Source: Sulfitobacter geojensis
Lineage (GTDB): Bacteria > Pseudomonadota > Alphaproteobacteria > Rhodobacterales > Rhodobacteraceae
Length of the DNA stretch: 64,000 bases
Direction: 5' to 3'
Assembly (NCBI RefSeq): GCF_000622325.1
Contig: NZ_JASE01000002.1
Location: 124,001 to 188,000 of the forward strand
The notes beneath the pieces were generated by a model. It did not search any database. It saw only the letters and a program-made list of their open reading frames with translations, and had not been told where the DNA came from. The translations under genes and the position numbers were made by a program. This document shows positions 32,978 through 41,231 of this stretch, piece after piece. The first letter of the stretch is position 1, and each line of letters starts with the position of its first letter.

Positions 32978-34518
32978 TGGGGCGCGCCTTCTGTTTGTGT
33001 TGTTATGCCGGCCGCGTGGCGCACCAGCAACTCAGGGGTGACCTCGTCGCCGGACAACTCGGCCGCGATCAGCCCGTCACGCATGACGATGACACGGTCG
33101 GACATGCCGATTATTTCAGGAATTTCAGAGCTGACCATGATGACTGACAGGCCTTGTGCGGCGAGTTCGGCCATGAAGTCGTGCACGGCGGCCTTGGATC
33201 CGATATCGATGCCTTTGGTCGGCTCATCAAGGATGATGACCTGCGGCTGGGTCGCCAACCATTTGGCGATGACGACCTTTTGCTGGTTGCCGCCGGACAG
33301 GTTTCCGATGTCTTGGTCCAAGGACGCGGCGCGCAAGTCCAACCGTTCCGCATATTCACGCGCCAGTTTGAATTCTTCGGCCAACCGCAGGAACCCGCTG
33401 CGCGACGTCCGGCCAAGGGACGGCAGCGTGATGTTCTGGAAGATCGGCAAACCGATCACCGCGCCCTGTTTGCCGCGATCTTCGGGGACGTAAACAATCC
33501 CGTTTTCGACCGCGTCAGCCGGAGAGCGGATAACCTTGATAGTACCATTTACACGGCACACGCCTTTGGACGGCTTGGTGATGCCGAACAAGGCCTGCAT
33601 GAACTCGGAACGCCCCGCGCCGACCAACCCGTAAAACCCGAGGATCTCGCCCCGTTTCAGATCAAAGTTGATCTCTGCAAATTCGGTCGGATGGGCATAT
33701 CCCACAACTTTGAGAACCTCTTCGCCGACGTCATGGGCGCGGTCGGGGAAAATCTGGTCGACCGAGCGGCCGACCATCATCGACACAAGGTCGCCCTCGG
33801 TAATATCCGCGATCAAGCCGTCACCGACAAACCCGCCGTCACGGAACACGGTGTAGCGGTCGGCGATGCGGAAAATTTCGTCGAACTTGTGGCTGATGAA
33901 CAGGATCGCTTTGCCTTGGGCTTTCAGCGTTTCAACAAGTTCATACAGCTCTTCGATTTCTTTGTGCGACAGCGCGGCGGTGGGTTCGTCCATGATGACG
34001 ACGCGGGCGTCCACGGATAGGGCGCGGGCAATTGCCACGAGGTGTTTGTTGGCAATCCCAAGGTCGCGTAGCTGGGTGTGGCTGCTGAACGGCGCACCAA
34101 TGTTGCCCAGAAGCTTGGAGGCATTGCGGTGCATCTGCGCCGTATCGATCAGCCCGAAACGATTGCGCGGGGCGTGTCCGATGTAGATGTTTTCCGCGAC
34201 AGACAGTTCGTCAAACAGAACCGTTTCCTGATGGATCGCGGTGATCCCTGCCTTGGCCGCGTCGTTTGGTGTGGCGAACGTAACGGGGGCCCCATTGATA
34301 CGAATGGTGCCGCCATTGGTCTGGTAAATACCGGTCAGAATCTTGACGGTCGTCGATTTACCAGCGCCGTTTTCACCAACCAGTGCGGTAACTTGACCGG
34401 AATAAAGATCCAGCTTGACCTGATCCAGCGCTTTCACGCCGGGGAATGTTTTGGTGATCATGTCCATCGATACGACGGGCGTCACATCTTGGGAATTAGC
34501 CGCGGATTGCGTCATCAT
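32974..34518 (-). CDS. rhaT: rhamnose ABC transporter dual ATPase
   Basis: The 514-residue protein has two ABC domains. The first has Walker A GENGAGKST near residue 50, a degenerate signature region and VVIMDEPTAALS as Walker B. The second has a degenerate P-loop (GLVGAGRSE near 290), signature LSGGNQQK and VIILDEPTKGID. This asymmetry is normal for carbohydrate class CUT2 transporters. It powers rhamnose import. A 79-bp gap with a hairpin separates it from rhaS. Confidence 0.93.
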   Translation of the reverse strand: MMTQSAANSQDVTPVVSMDMITKTFPGVKALDQVKLDLYSGQVTALVGENGAGKSTTVKILTGIYQTNGGTIRINGAPVTFATPNDAAKAGITAIHQETVLFDELSVAENIYIGHAPRNRFGLIDTAQMHRNASKLLGNIGAPFSSHTQLRDLGIANKHLVAIARALSVDARVVIMDEPTAALSHKEIEELYELVETLKAQGKAILFISHKFDEIFRIADRYTVFRDGGFVGDGLIADITEGDLVSMMVGRSVDQIFPDRAHDVGEEVLKVVGYAHPTEFAEINFDLKRGEILGFYGLVGAGRSEFMQALFGITKPSKGVCRVNGTIKVIRSPADAVENGIVYVPEDRGKQGAVIGLPIFQNITLPSLGRTSRSGFLRLAEEFKLAREYAERLDLRAASLDQDIGNLSGGNQQKVVIAKWLATQPQVIILDEPTKGIDIGSKAAVHDFMAELAAQGLSVIMVSSEIPEIIGMSDRVIVMRDGLIAAELSGDEVTPELLVRHAAGITTQTEGAPQ

Positions 34519-34551
34519 TCAGGACCTCACTGAGGAATGGGGGCAGGTTTA

Positions 34552-34586
34552 TCTGGCCCGATGCACGCATTTTGCGCCGGGCCAGA
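34552..34586 (-). terminator. hairpin between rhaS and rhaT
   Basis: TCTGGCCCG (34552-34560) pairs with CGGGCCAGA (34578-34586), a 9-bp GC-rich stem. No U-run follows, so it is more likely an mRNA-stabilising or attenuating hairpin that raises rhaS over the downstream transporter genes, as often seen after solute-binding protein genes. Confidence 0.5.
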
Positions 34587-34597
34587 CGGGAGGTGTC

Positions 34598-35593
34598 TTA
34601 GAAGATCGACTTGAAGTCGTCGATGTTGCTGGCGTCGTAAACAAACGGATCGGCCATTGCGCCTTCGTTGTTTTCATCAAGCGTCAGCGCGCCCATGCGG
34701 CCCATCGGGATTTCCCCGCCGGGGGCCGCCTCTGCGCCATTCTGGCTCAATTCATAGGCCAGCATCGTTGCGGAGTAACCAAGATCAATCGGGTTCCAGA
34801 TCGCGAAGGACTGCGATGCGCCGGATTCAATAGCGCCGGCCATTTCAGATGGAAGGCCAAGACCCGTGACGTTGACTTCGCCAACTTTGCCCGCGTCGAC
34901 AACGGCCTGTGCTGCGGCAACGATCCCGACAGATGTGGGCGCAATGATTGCGTCCAGATCAGGATAGGACTGCATTAGGCCAATAGCTTCGCGGTAGGAT
35001 TTATCCGCCAGATCATCACCATAGACTGTGGCGACAACTTCAATGCCGGGATAGTCGCCCATGACGGCGTTCATTTCTTCCATCCAGATGTTCTGGTTGG
35101 TGGATGTCGTCGTGGCAGACAACAGCGCAACTTTGCCGCCGTTCGGCAGGTGGTCTGCGGCCAGTTTGATGATCATGTTACCGATCAGTGGGTTGGACGA
35201 GGGGTTCAGGTGCAACTGGCGGCCTTCAGTCGCCACGCCGGAATCCCAGCTGATGACAGTGATGCCGCGCTGCATAGCGCGCTTCAAAACAGGAACCAGA
35301 GCATCAGTGTCATTGGACGAGATCGCAATCGCGTCGACCTGCTGCGCGATCAGCGCGTTGATGACTTCGATCTGGCCTTCAGCGGTGGTGTCAGTCGGAC
35401 CTGTGTAGATAATCTCTACGTTACCCAGCTCTTTGGCGGCTTCCTGTGCGCCTTCGTTGGCGGCCTCAAAGAACCCGATGCCAAGAGCCTTGACGACAAG
35501 GGCAATGCGTACGTCGTCTTGTGCGAATGCAGGTGTGCCAAACATTGCGCCGGCCAATGCGACGGATGTTGCTAGTTTCTTAAATATTCTCAT
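34598..35593 (-). CDS. rhaS: rhamnose-binding periplasmic protein
   Basis: ATG 35593 follows GGGAGGAAACC and gives 331 residues. A signal peptide ends near GTPAFAQD. The mature protein is a Peripla_BP_4/RbsB-type sugar binder (VRIALVVKALGIGFFEAANEG; IAISSNDTDALVPVLKRA). It captures rhamnose for the RhaPQT importer. It is the second gene of the operon, after rhaR. Confidence 0.93.
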   Translation of the reverse strand: MRIFKKLATSVALAGAMFGTPAFAQDDVRIALVVKALGIGFFEAANEGAQEAAKELGNVEIIYTGPTDTTAEGQIEVINALIAQQVDAIAISSNDTDALVPVLKRAMQRGITVISWDSGVATEGRQLHLNPSSNPLIGNMIIKLAADHLPNGGKVALLSATTTSTNQNIWMEEMNAVMGDYPGIEVVATVYGDDLADKSYREAIGLMQSYPDLDAIIAPTSVGIVAAAQAVVDAGKVGEVNVTGLGLPSEMAGAIESGASQSFAIWNPIDLGYSATMLAYELSQNGAEAAPGGEIPMGRMGALTLDENNEGAMADPFVYDASNIDDFKSIF

Positions 35594-35627
35594 GGTTTCC
35601 TCCCTGGAGTGGTTGCGTTTGGGGCGG

Positions 35628-36431
35628 CTAAGAGGCCATCCCGTCTTTCTGCGTGGCCCCAATTGGCACCACGATCAGTGATACATCCGCAGCCTCAAGC
35701 ATGGCCGCAGTGCGGTCGTCGATGCCTTCGTCGGTGATGATAGTGTCAATGCGCTCAAGCGGGCACAGCACGAGGCTTGAACGGTTTTCGAATTTGGAAC
35801 TGTCGACCAGCACGATCAGCTCTTCGGCCTGCCCGATGAGCTTTTGCTCTGCCTGAATCAGCAGCGGATCCTGCTCCATCAGGCCAAGCGGCCCGATGCC
35901 TTGGGCGCCCATAAACATACGTTTGGCGTAGAAATTGCGCGTCACGTCATTGTCGAAGGGGGACAGGATGATGTTCTGTTCACGGTAGATGATCCCGCCA
36001 GACAACATCACAGTGTTCTGCGTGTTTTTCAGAAGATGCTCCGCAATCGGGAACGAGTTGGTGAATACCTGCACGCGACGCGACGCCAAAGGGTGCACCA
36101 TCTGAAAAGTCGTTGTGCCACCGTTGATGATGATTGGCTCTCCATCATCGCACATCTCTACGGCGGCGGCAGCAATCGCCTGCTTTTCCGCGATGTTCAT
36201 TGTTTCGTTTACAGAAAACGGGCGTCCGGCTAGCCCGACGAAGGGCTTGGATGTAATAGCCTCGGCACCACCCCGCACACGGCGCAAGCGCTTCTGATCA
36301 TCCAGAGTATGGATGTCACGGCGTATCGTTGCCTCGGATGCGCCGGTGAGGGAACACAGATCAATCACTGTCACCAGAGAGCGATCTTGAACGGCGGAGA
36401 GGATAACGCGGTGGCGGTCTTTCTCGTGCAT
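35628..36431 (-). CDS. rhaR: DeoR-family regulator of rhamnose genes
   Basis: ATG 36431 has AAGGA eight bases before it and gives 267 residues. The N-terminal winged HTH (LVTVIDLCSLTGASEATIRRDI) and the DeoR sensor domain (IIINGGTTTFQMV, HPLASRRVQVFTNS) are intact. In rhizobia RhaR is a DeoR-type repressor of both the transport operon and rhaDI. Here the divergent promoter to rhaD holds a phased array of ATGATTG half-sites (36481-36547). It heads the transporter operon, which is therefore probably autoregulated. Confidence 0.93.
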   Translation of the reverse strand: MHEKDRHRVILSAVQDRSLVTVIDLCSLTGASEATIRRDIHTLDDQKRLRRVRGGAEAITSKPFVGLAGRPFSVNETMNIAEKQAIAAAAVEMCDDGEPIIINGGTTTFQMVHPLASRRVQVFTNSFPIAEHLLKNTQNTVMLSGGIIYREQNIILSPFDNDVTRNFYAKRMFMGAQGIGPLGLMEQDPLLIQAEQKLIGQAEELIVLVDSSKFENRSSLVLCPLERIDTIITDEGIDDRTAAMLEAADVSLIVVPIGATQKDGMAS

Positions 36432-36480
36432 TGGGTGGTCCTTTCGTTGGGCCAAGTTGGAGTAAGTTGCGACGTTGTGT

Positions 36481-36547
36481 CAATCATTTATTTTCAATTT
36501 CAATCATTCTGCACCGCAGCATGATTGTTTATGATTGAAAATGATTG
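36481..36547. promoter_or_regulatory. RhaR operator array with 10-bp phasing
   Basis: The 7-mer CAATCAT occurs at 36481 and 36501, and its complement ATGATTG occurs at 36521, 36531 and 36541. All starts are on a 10-bp grid (one helical turn). The array is symmetric about 36514: 36481 mirrors 36541 and 36501 mirrors 36521, while the mirror of 36531 (36491) is degenerate. It sits between divergent rhaR and rhaD and is the obvious binding region of the DeoR-type regulator. Confidence 0.75.
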
Positions 36548-36617
36548 ACTTTACTTTTGCCGGCCGTCAGCTTGAGGCCAACAAATTCAACTTAACCTGC
36601 CCTCTACGGAGACACAC

Positions 36618-38720
36618 ATGACCGCTTTGAAATCGAATCAACGCCTTGAAAACAAATGGGATGCGACCGCAGCCGAGAAGATGAGCGAACCGGAAAAGCT
36701 CCTGTATCGCTCCAATCTATTGGGGTCTGATAAGCGAATCACGAACTATGGCGGCGGTAATACCTCTGCGAAGGTGATGCAAAAGGACCCTCTGTCGGGC
36801 GACATGGTTGAGGTTCTCTGGGTCAAAGGATCCGGCGGCGATGTTGGCTCTATCAAGATGGACGGGTTTTCCACCCTCTATATGGACAAGCTGAACGCGT
36901 TGCGCGGCATTTATCGCGGGGTCGATTTCGAGGATGAGATGGTGGGCTATCTGCCCCATTGCACATTCAACCTGAACCCGCGCGCGGCCTCCATTGATAC
37001 GCCGCTGCACGCCTATGTGCCGCAAAAACACGTCGATCACATGCACCCTGACGCGATCATCGCAATTGCCGCGGCCAAAGACAGCAGGGCGCTGACGCAA
37101 CAGATTTTCGGCGACAGCATCGGCTGGTTGCCGTGGAAGAAACCCGGCTACGAATTGGGCCTGTGGCTTTCAGATTTCTGCGAAAAGAACCCCGATGCAA
37201 AAGGTGTCGTGCTGGAAAGCCACGGGTTGTTCACTTGGGCGGATGACGCGAAAGACTGCTACGAGCTGACGCTCGAGATCATTCAAAAAGCGATGGACTG
37301 GTTTGAGGCAGAGACCGCAGGCAAAGCCGCCTTTGGCGGTGCGGTGCATCAAAGCCTGTCTGTGGACGACCGCCGCGCGACCGCTGCACGACTGATGCCC
37401 GCCATTCGCGGGTTTGTATCCGGCCAACAACATATGGTCGGCCATTTCACCGATAGCGACGCAGTGCTGGCATTCGTCAACGCCAAGAATATGGAACGTT
37501 TGGCGGCACTGGGCACATCCTGCCCCGACCACTTCTTGCGCACGAAAATCTGCCCGTTGGTGGTGGATTTCGACCCCGCAAAGCCGGATGTGGACGCAAC
37601 GATCGAGGGTCTTGAAGCGGCGGTTGCCGAATACCGCAAGGGCTATCAGGCCTATTACGACCGCTGCAAAAAGGACGACAGTCCGGCGATCCGCGATCCG
37701 AACGCGGTGGTTTACCTGATCCCTGGAGTCGGCATGATCACCTTCGCCAAAGACAAGGCGACGGCGCGGATTTCCGGCGAATTCTACGTCAATGCGATCA
37801 ACGTGATGCGTGGTGCGGATGCGGTTTCCGAATATCAGGGCCTACCCGAACAAGAGGCCTTTGACATCGAATACTGGCTTCTGGAAGAGGCCAAGTTGCA
37901 GCGGATGCCTGCGACGAAATCTATGGCGGGCCGTGTGGCGTTGGTTACTGGCGGGGCTGGCGGCATCGGTGCCGCGACGGCAGAACGCTATCTGCGCGAA
38001 GGGGCTTGCGTTATGCTGGCGGATATCGACGACGCAGCTTTGGCCGAAACCTTTGAAGGGCTCAGCGGCAAATACTCTGCCGACGTTGTGCGCACTGTGA
38101 ATATGAACGTGACGGATGAAACCGCCGTCGCAAACGCCTACAGCTCAATTGCAGCCGAATTCGGCGGTGTGGATATTCTCGTCAGCAATGCGGGCATCGC
38201 CAGCTCTGCTCCGATTGAGGAGACTTCGATTGATCTGTGGAACAAGAATATGGCAATCCTGTCGACCGGATATTTCCTTGTAAGCCGCGAGGCGTTCAAA
38301 CTGTTCAAGGTGCAAGACATGGGCGGCTCTGTCGTTTTCGTCGCATCCAAGAATGGCTTGGCCGCATCGCCCAATGCATCGGCCTATTGCACAGCGAAGG
38401 CGAGCGAAATCCACCTTGCCCGTTGCCTGGCCTTAGAAGGTGCGCCGCTGGGTGTCCGCGTCAACGTGGTGAACCCAGATGCTGTGCTGAAAGGCTCCAA
38501 GATTTGGCAGGGCGAATGGCTGGATCAACGCGCGGGCACCTATGGCACCGACAAAGACGGGCTTGAGGAAATGTATCGTGAGCGTTCGATGCTGAAACGC
38601 TCCGTGCTCCCCGAAGACATCGCAGAGGCTGCTTATTTCCTTGCTTCTGATCTGTCGGCGAAATCCACGGGCAACATCATCAACGTCGACGCAGGCAACA
38701 AAGAGGCGTTCACGCGTTAA
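36618..38720 (+). CDS. rhaD: bifunctional rhamnulose-1-phosphate aldolase/lactaldehyde dehydrogenase
   Basis: The 700-residue fusion has an N-terminal class II aldolase domain (to about 420) with metal ligands in DHMHPDAIIA (near 140) and LESHGLFTW (near 205). The C-terminal short-chain dehydrogenase has GGAGGIGAATAERYL (near 445) and the catalytic AYCTAKASE Tyr/Lys (near 588-592). The aldolase cleaves rhamnulose-1-phosphate to DHAP and L-lactaldehyde, and the dehydrogenase part oxidises lactaldehyde to lactate. It is divergent from rhaR and followed by rhaA after 27 bp. Confidence 0.95.
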   Translation: MTALKSNQRLENKWDATAAEKMSEPEKLLYRSNLLGSDKRITNYGGGNTSAKVMQKDPLSGDMVEVLWVKGSGGDVGSIKMDGFSTLYMDKLNALRGIYRGVDFEDEMVGYLPHCTFNLNPRAASIDTPLHAYVPQKHVDHMHPDAIIAIAAAKDSRALTQQIFGDSIGWLPWKKPGYELGLWLSDFCEKNPDAKGVVLESHGLFTWADDAKDCYELTLEIIQKAMDWFEAETAGKAAFGGAVHQSLSVDDRRATAARLMPAIRGFVSGQQHMVGHFTDSDAVLAFVNAKNMERLAALGTSCPDHFLRTKICPLVVDFDPAKPDVDATIEGLEAAVAEYRKGYQAYYDRCKKDDSPAIRDPNAVVYLIPGVGMITFAKDKATARISGEFYVNAINVMRGADAVSEYQGLPEQEAFDIEYWLLEEAKLQRMPATKSMAGRVALVTGGAGGIGAATAERYLREGACVMLADIDDAALAETFEGLSGKYSADVVRTVNMNVTDETAVANAYSSIAAEFGGVDILVSNAGIASSAPIEETSIDLWNKNMAILSTGYFLVSREAFKLFKVQDMGGSVVFVASKNGLAASPNASAYCTAKASEIHLARCLALEGAPLGVRVNVVNPDAVLKGSKIWQGEWLDQRAGTYGTDKDGLEEMYRERSMLKRSVLPEDIAEAAYFLASDLSAKSTGNIINVDAGNKEAFTR

Positions 38721-38747
38721 GCGTGGACGGATCAGGGAGGATCAATC

Positions 38748-39986
38748 ATGAGCTATGAAAGCGCGAAAGCCGCCTTTGCCGATTGGGGCGTGGACACCGA
38801 AGCAGCCCTTGCGAAACTGGCGGAAATTCCGATTTCCATGCATTGCTGGCAGGGCGACGATGTTGTCGGCTTTGAAAAGAAATCCGGCAGCTCGGGGGGC
38901 GGTATTCAAGCGACGGGCAACCATCCGGGCCGCGCCCGCACTCCGGATGAACTGCGCGCCGATCTTGAGTTTTCCTATGGGTTGATCCCGGGAAATCACC
39001 GCCTGAACCTGCATGCCTGTTATCTGGATACGGACCAGAACCCTGACCGCGACGAAATTGAATACAGCCATTTTGCCCCTTGGGTGGATTGGGCGAAAGA
39101 CCAGAAGCTCGGCCTTGATTTCAACCCGACGTTCTTTGCCCACGAAAAGGCGGACGATAACCTGACGCTCAGCCACCCCGATCAAGGCATCCGTGATTTC
39201 TGGATCGAACACGGCAAACGCTCGCGCGATATTGCGGCGCAAATGGGTGCGGCGTTTGGCTCGCCTGTCGTTAATAACGTCTGGGTGCCCGACGGCTATA
39301 AAGACACGCCCGTTGATCGCTTTGCTCCGCGCAAACGATTGGAGCAATCGCTTAACGCGATGATGGCGACATCACACGACAAGGCGCGGATGCTCGACGC
39401 GGTTGAGAGCAAATTGTTCGGCATCGGTGTTGAGGCCTGCACCGTGGGCAGCCACGAATTTTACATGGGTTACGCGATCCGCAACGAGACCCTGTTGTGC
39501 CTCGACATGGGGCACTTCCACCCGACTGAAAACGTGGCTGACAAGCTCAGCTCGGTCGCGTTGTCCGTCGATGAAATCCTACTGCACGTCAGCCGCCCGA
39601 TGCGGTGGGACAGTGACCACGTTATCCTGCTGGACGATGCGATCCTGCAAATGGCGCAAGAACTGGTCAGCGCCGATCTGCTGGGCCGCACGCACATCGG
39701 GCTCGACTTTTTTGATGCCACGATCAGCCGCACAGCGGCGTGGGTGATCGGCACGCGCAACATGCAAAAGGCCTTGCTAAGGGCGCTTTTGGCGCCTTGG
39801 GACAGGTTGAAGTCAGCGGAAAACGCGCTTGACTACACAACCCGCCTTGTTGTCACCGAAGAGGTTAAGGACTTGCCCTTTGCAGCCGTCTGGACCGAGT
39901 TCTGTGAGCGGATGAATGTTCCAAGCGGCCTTACGCTGGCCTCTGATCTGGACCGCTATCAAGCAAGCGTGTCTGGTCGGGGCTGA
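38748..39986 (+). CDS. rhaA: L-rhamnose isomerase, RhaA type
   Basis: The 412-residue protein shows the RhaA signatures ISMHCWQGDDVVGFE, GGIQATGNHPGRA, VESKLFGIGVEACTVGS, CLDMGHFHPTE and HIGLDFFDATI, which supply the metal and substrate ligands of this TIM-barrel isomerase. It converts L-rhamnose to L-rhamnulose. This is the enterobacterial RhaA family rather than the P. stutzeri-like isomerase usual in rhizobial rhaDI operons. It follows rhaD closely, with an AGGGAGG-like ribosome-binding site between. Confidence 0.95.
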   Translation: MSYESAKAAFADWGVDTEAALAKLAEIPISMHCWQGDDVVGFEKKSGSSGGGIQATGNHPGRARTPDELRADLEFSYGLIPGNHRLNLHACYLDTDQNPDRDEIEYSHFAPWVDWAKDQKLGLDFNPTFFAHEKADDNLTLSHPDQGIRDFWIEHGKRSRDIAAQMGAAFGSPVVNNVWVPDGYKDTPVDRFAPRKRLEQSLNAMMATSHDKARMLDAVESKLFGIGVEACTVGSHEFYMGYAIRNETLLCLDMGHFHPTENVADKLSSVALSVDEILLHVSRPMRWDSDHVILLDDAILQMAQELVSADLLGRTHIGLDFFDATISRTAAWVIGTRNMQKALLRALLAPWDRLKSAENALDYTTRLVVTEEVKDLPFAAVWTEFCERMNVPSGLTLASDLDRYQASVSGRG

Positions 39987-40028
39987 AAAAGCGGGCACGG
40001 ATTTACATCAATTCCGTTCGGCTTTTTC
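39985..40028. terminator. bidirectional terminator between rhaA and the LysR gene
   Basis: GAAAAAGC (39985-39992) pairs with GCTTTTTC (40021-40028), with an inner CGG/CCG pair. A-rich and T-rich arms on the two sides fit a terminator for both convergent genes. Confidence 0.6.
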
Positions 40029-40128
40029 GGGCGTTGCAGGAGGCTGAGAAAATAATCGCGCGCGACATTAATTTTGTCGCGCGCCGCAAATCGCAAGCAT
40101 TTCTTCAGCAAGGAACTCTGTCAGAACG

Positions 40129-41040
40129 TCACCAAACGCTCTGCAACAATTTGAATGTTTCTGTGATGGCAGGGTTATCCTTTTGGCGCTCCAAGGTGAT
40201 GAAACATAAGCAAGCAGGCACCGATACAGAATTGCAAACCGCAAGACCAAAGGACTGTTTCTGGTGAAGCGCAATGGACTCACGGCAAAGGCTTAGTCCG
40301 ATACCGGACCGCACCATCTCGAGCATCGAGGCCTCTTGGTCAACGCGCGCGACGACGCCCAGACGATCAACGGGGTTCGTGTAGACCTTGGAAAGCAGGC
40401 GATAGTGGACAGAGCGTTCAGGCGTTCCGATCCAAGGGAGTTTTGCAAGTTCGGGCCAAGCTGCGGTCTCGATCCGTTTTTGCCAGCCAGCCGGCCCGAT
40501 CACGCGATAGCTGAAATCGGCGAGCTTGATCGCATGTACGGGATCTTCGCTGTCCAATCCCATCGGCGTCAAATCGTCTGGCCCGCACAAATAGAACCCC
40601 GCATCAATCTGTCCCCGTTTCAGCCATGTCAACACATCGCCGCTGACGCCGTGGGTTAATTCGGTTTGAATGCCCGGATGTTCCGAGCGCATACGCGCTA
40701 GAATCCGACCAAGACGGATGAACTCTGGGTCTACGATCGTTCCGATCTTGAGTTTGCCGCTGATGTGGCCAGATCTCTTTCGGGCGCTCCGCTGAAAGTC
40801 ACTCACCGCGTCTAGAACCCGTTCGGCCTTGGGCAGTATAGCGGCGCCGTCGTTGCTGATCTGGAGACCGGTGGGTGTTCTGTTGAACAGGGTGATTCCC
40901 GTCTCTTCGCCAAGCCGCTTTAGCTGGTGGCTGATGGCAGGCTGGGTCAGGTTCAACACCTCGGCGGCGCGCGAAACGCTTCCTTCTCGCGCGACAGTCA
41001 CAAAGGCCAGTATGGTGTTAATATTTGAAAAACGGTCCAT
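40129..41040 (-). CDS. LysR-family regulator of the DddD cluster
   Basis: The 303-residue protein has an N-terminal LysR HTH (TVAREGSVSRAAEVLNLTQPAISHQLKRL) spanning about residues 14-42 and a full effector domain. It is divergent from the GMC oxidoreductase gene, and a T-N11-A palindrome overlaps its own start codon. LysR regulators (DddR) control dddD and its neighbours in Marinomonas and Halomonas, so this is the probable DMSP-responsive regulator here. The effector is inferred. Confidence 0.85.
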   Translation of the reverse strand: MDRFSNINTILAFVTVAREGSVSRAAEVLNLTQPAISHQLKRLGEETGITLFNRTPTGLQISNDGAAILPKAERVLDAVSDFQRSARKRSGHISGKLKIGTIVDPEFIRLGRILARMRSEHPGIQTELTHGVSGDVLTWLKRGQIDAGFYLCGPDDLTPMGLDSEDPVHAIKLADFSYRVIGPAGWQKRIETAAWPELAKLPWIGTPERSVHYRLLSKVYTNPVDRLGVVARVDQEASMLEMVRSGIGLSLCRESIALHQKQSFGLAVCNSVSVPACLCFITLERQKDNPAITETFKLLQSVW

Positions 41041-41057
41041 ATTAAAATTTCTAATAT
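41039..41057. promoter_or_regulatory. LysR-type T-N11-A palindrome
   Basis: ATATTA-N7-TAATAT is a perfect six-base inverted repeat containing the T-N11-A core of LysR boxes. It overlaps the start codon of the LysR gene (CAT 41038-41040) and lies about 175 bp upstream of the GMC oxidoreductase start, consistent with autorepression plus divergent activation. Confidence 0.55.
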
Positions 41058-41231
41058 TGCACTGTGCGATTTGTCATTAGGTTTTTTCGACGCCTTCCTA
41101 CACTGATCGACGAAGTTCGCGCTCTGGGAGGGATCGTGGCCGCAATGTCGAGTTGATGCGTGCAGCGCATAACACGGCTTATCGCCCACACATCCGTGTT
41201 CGACACTGAAACGATTGATGGGGATTGGCCG

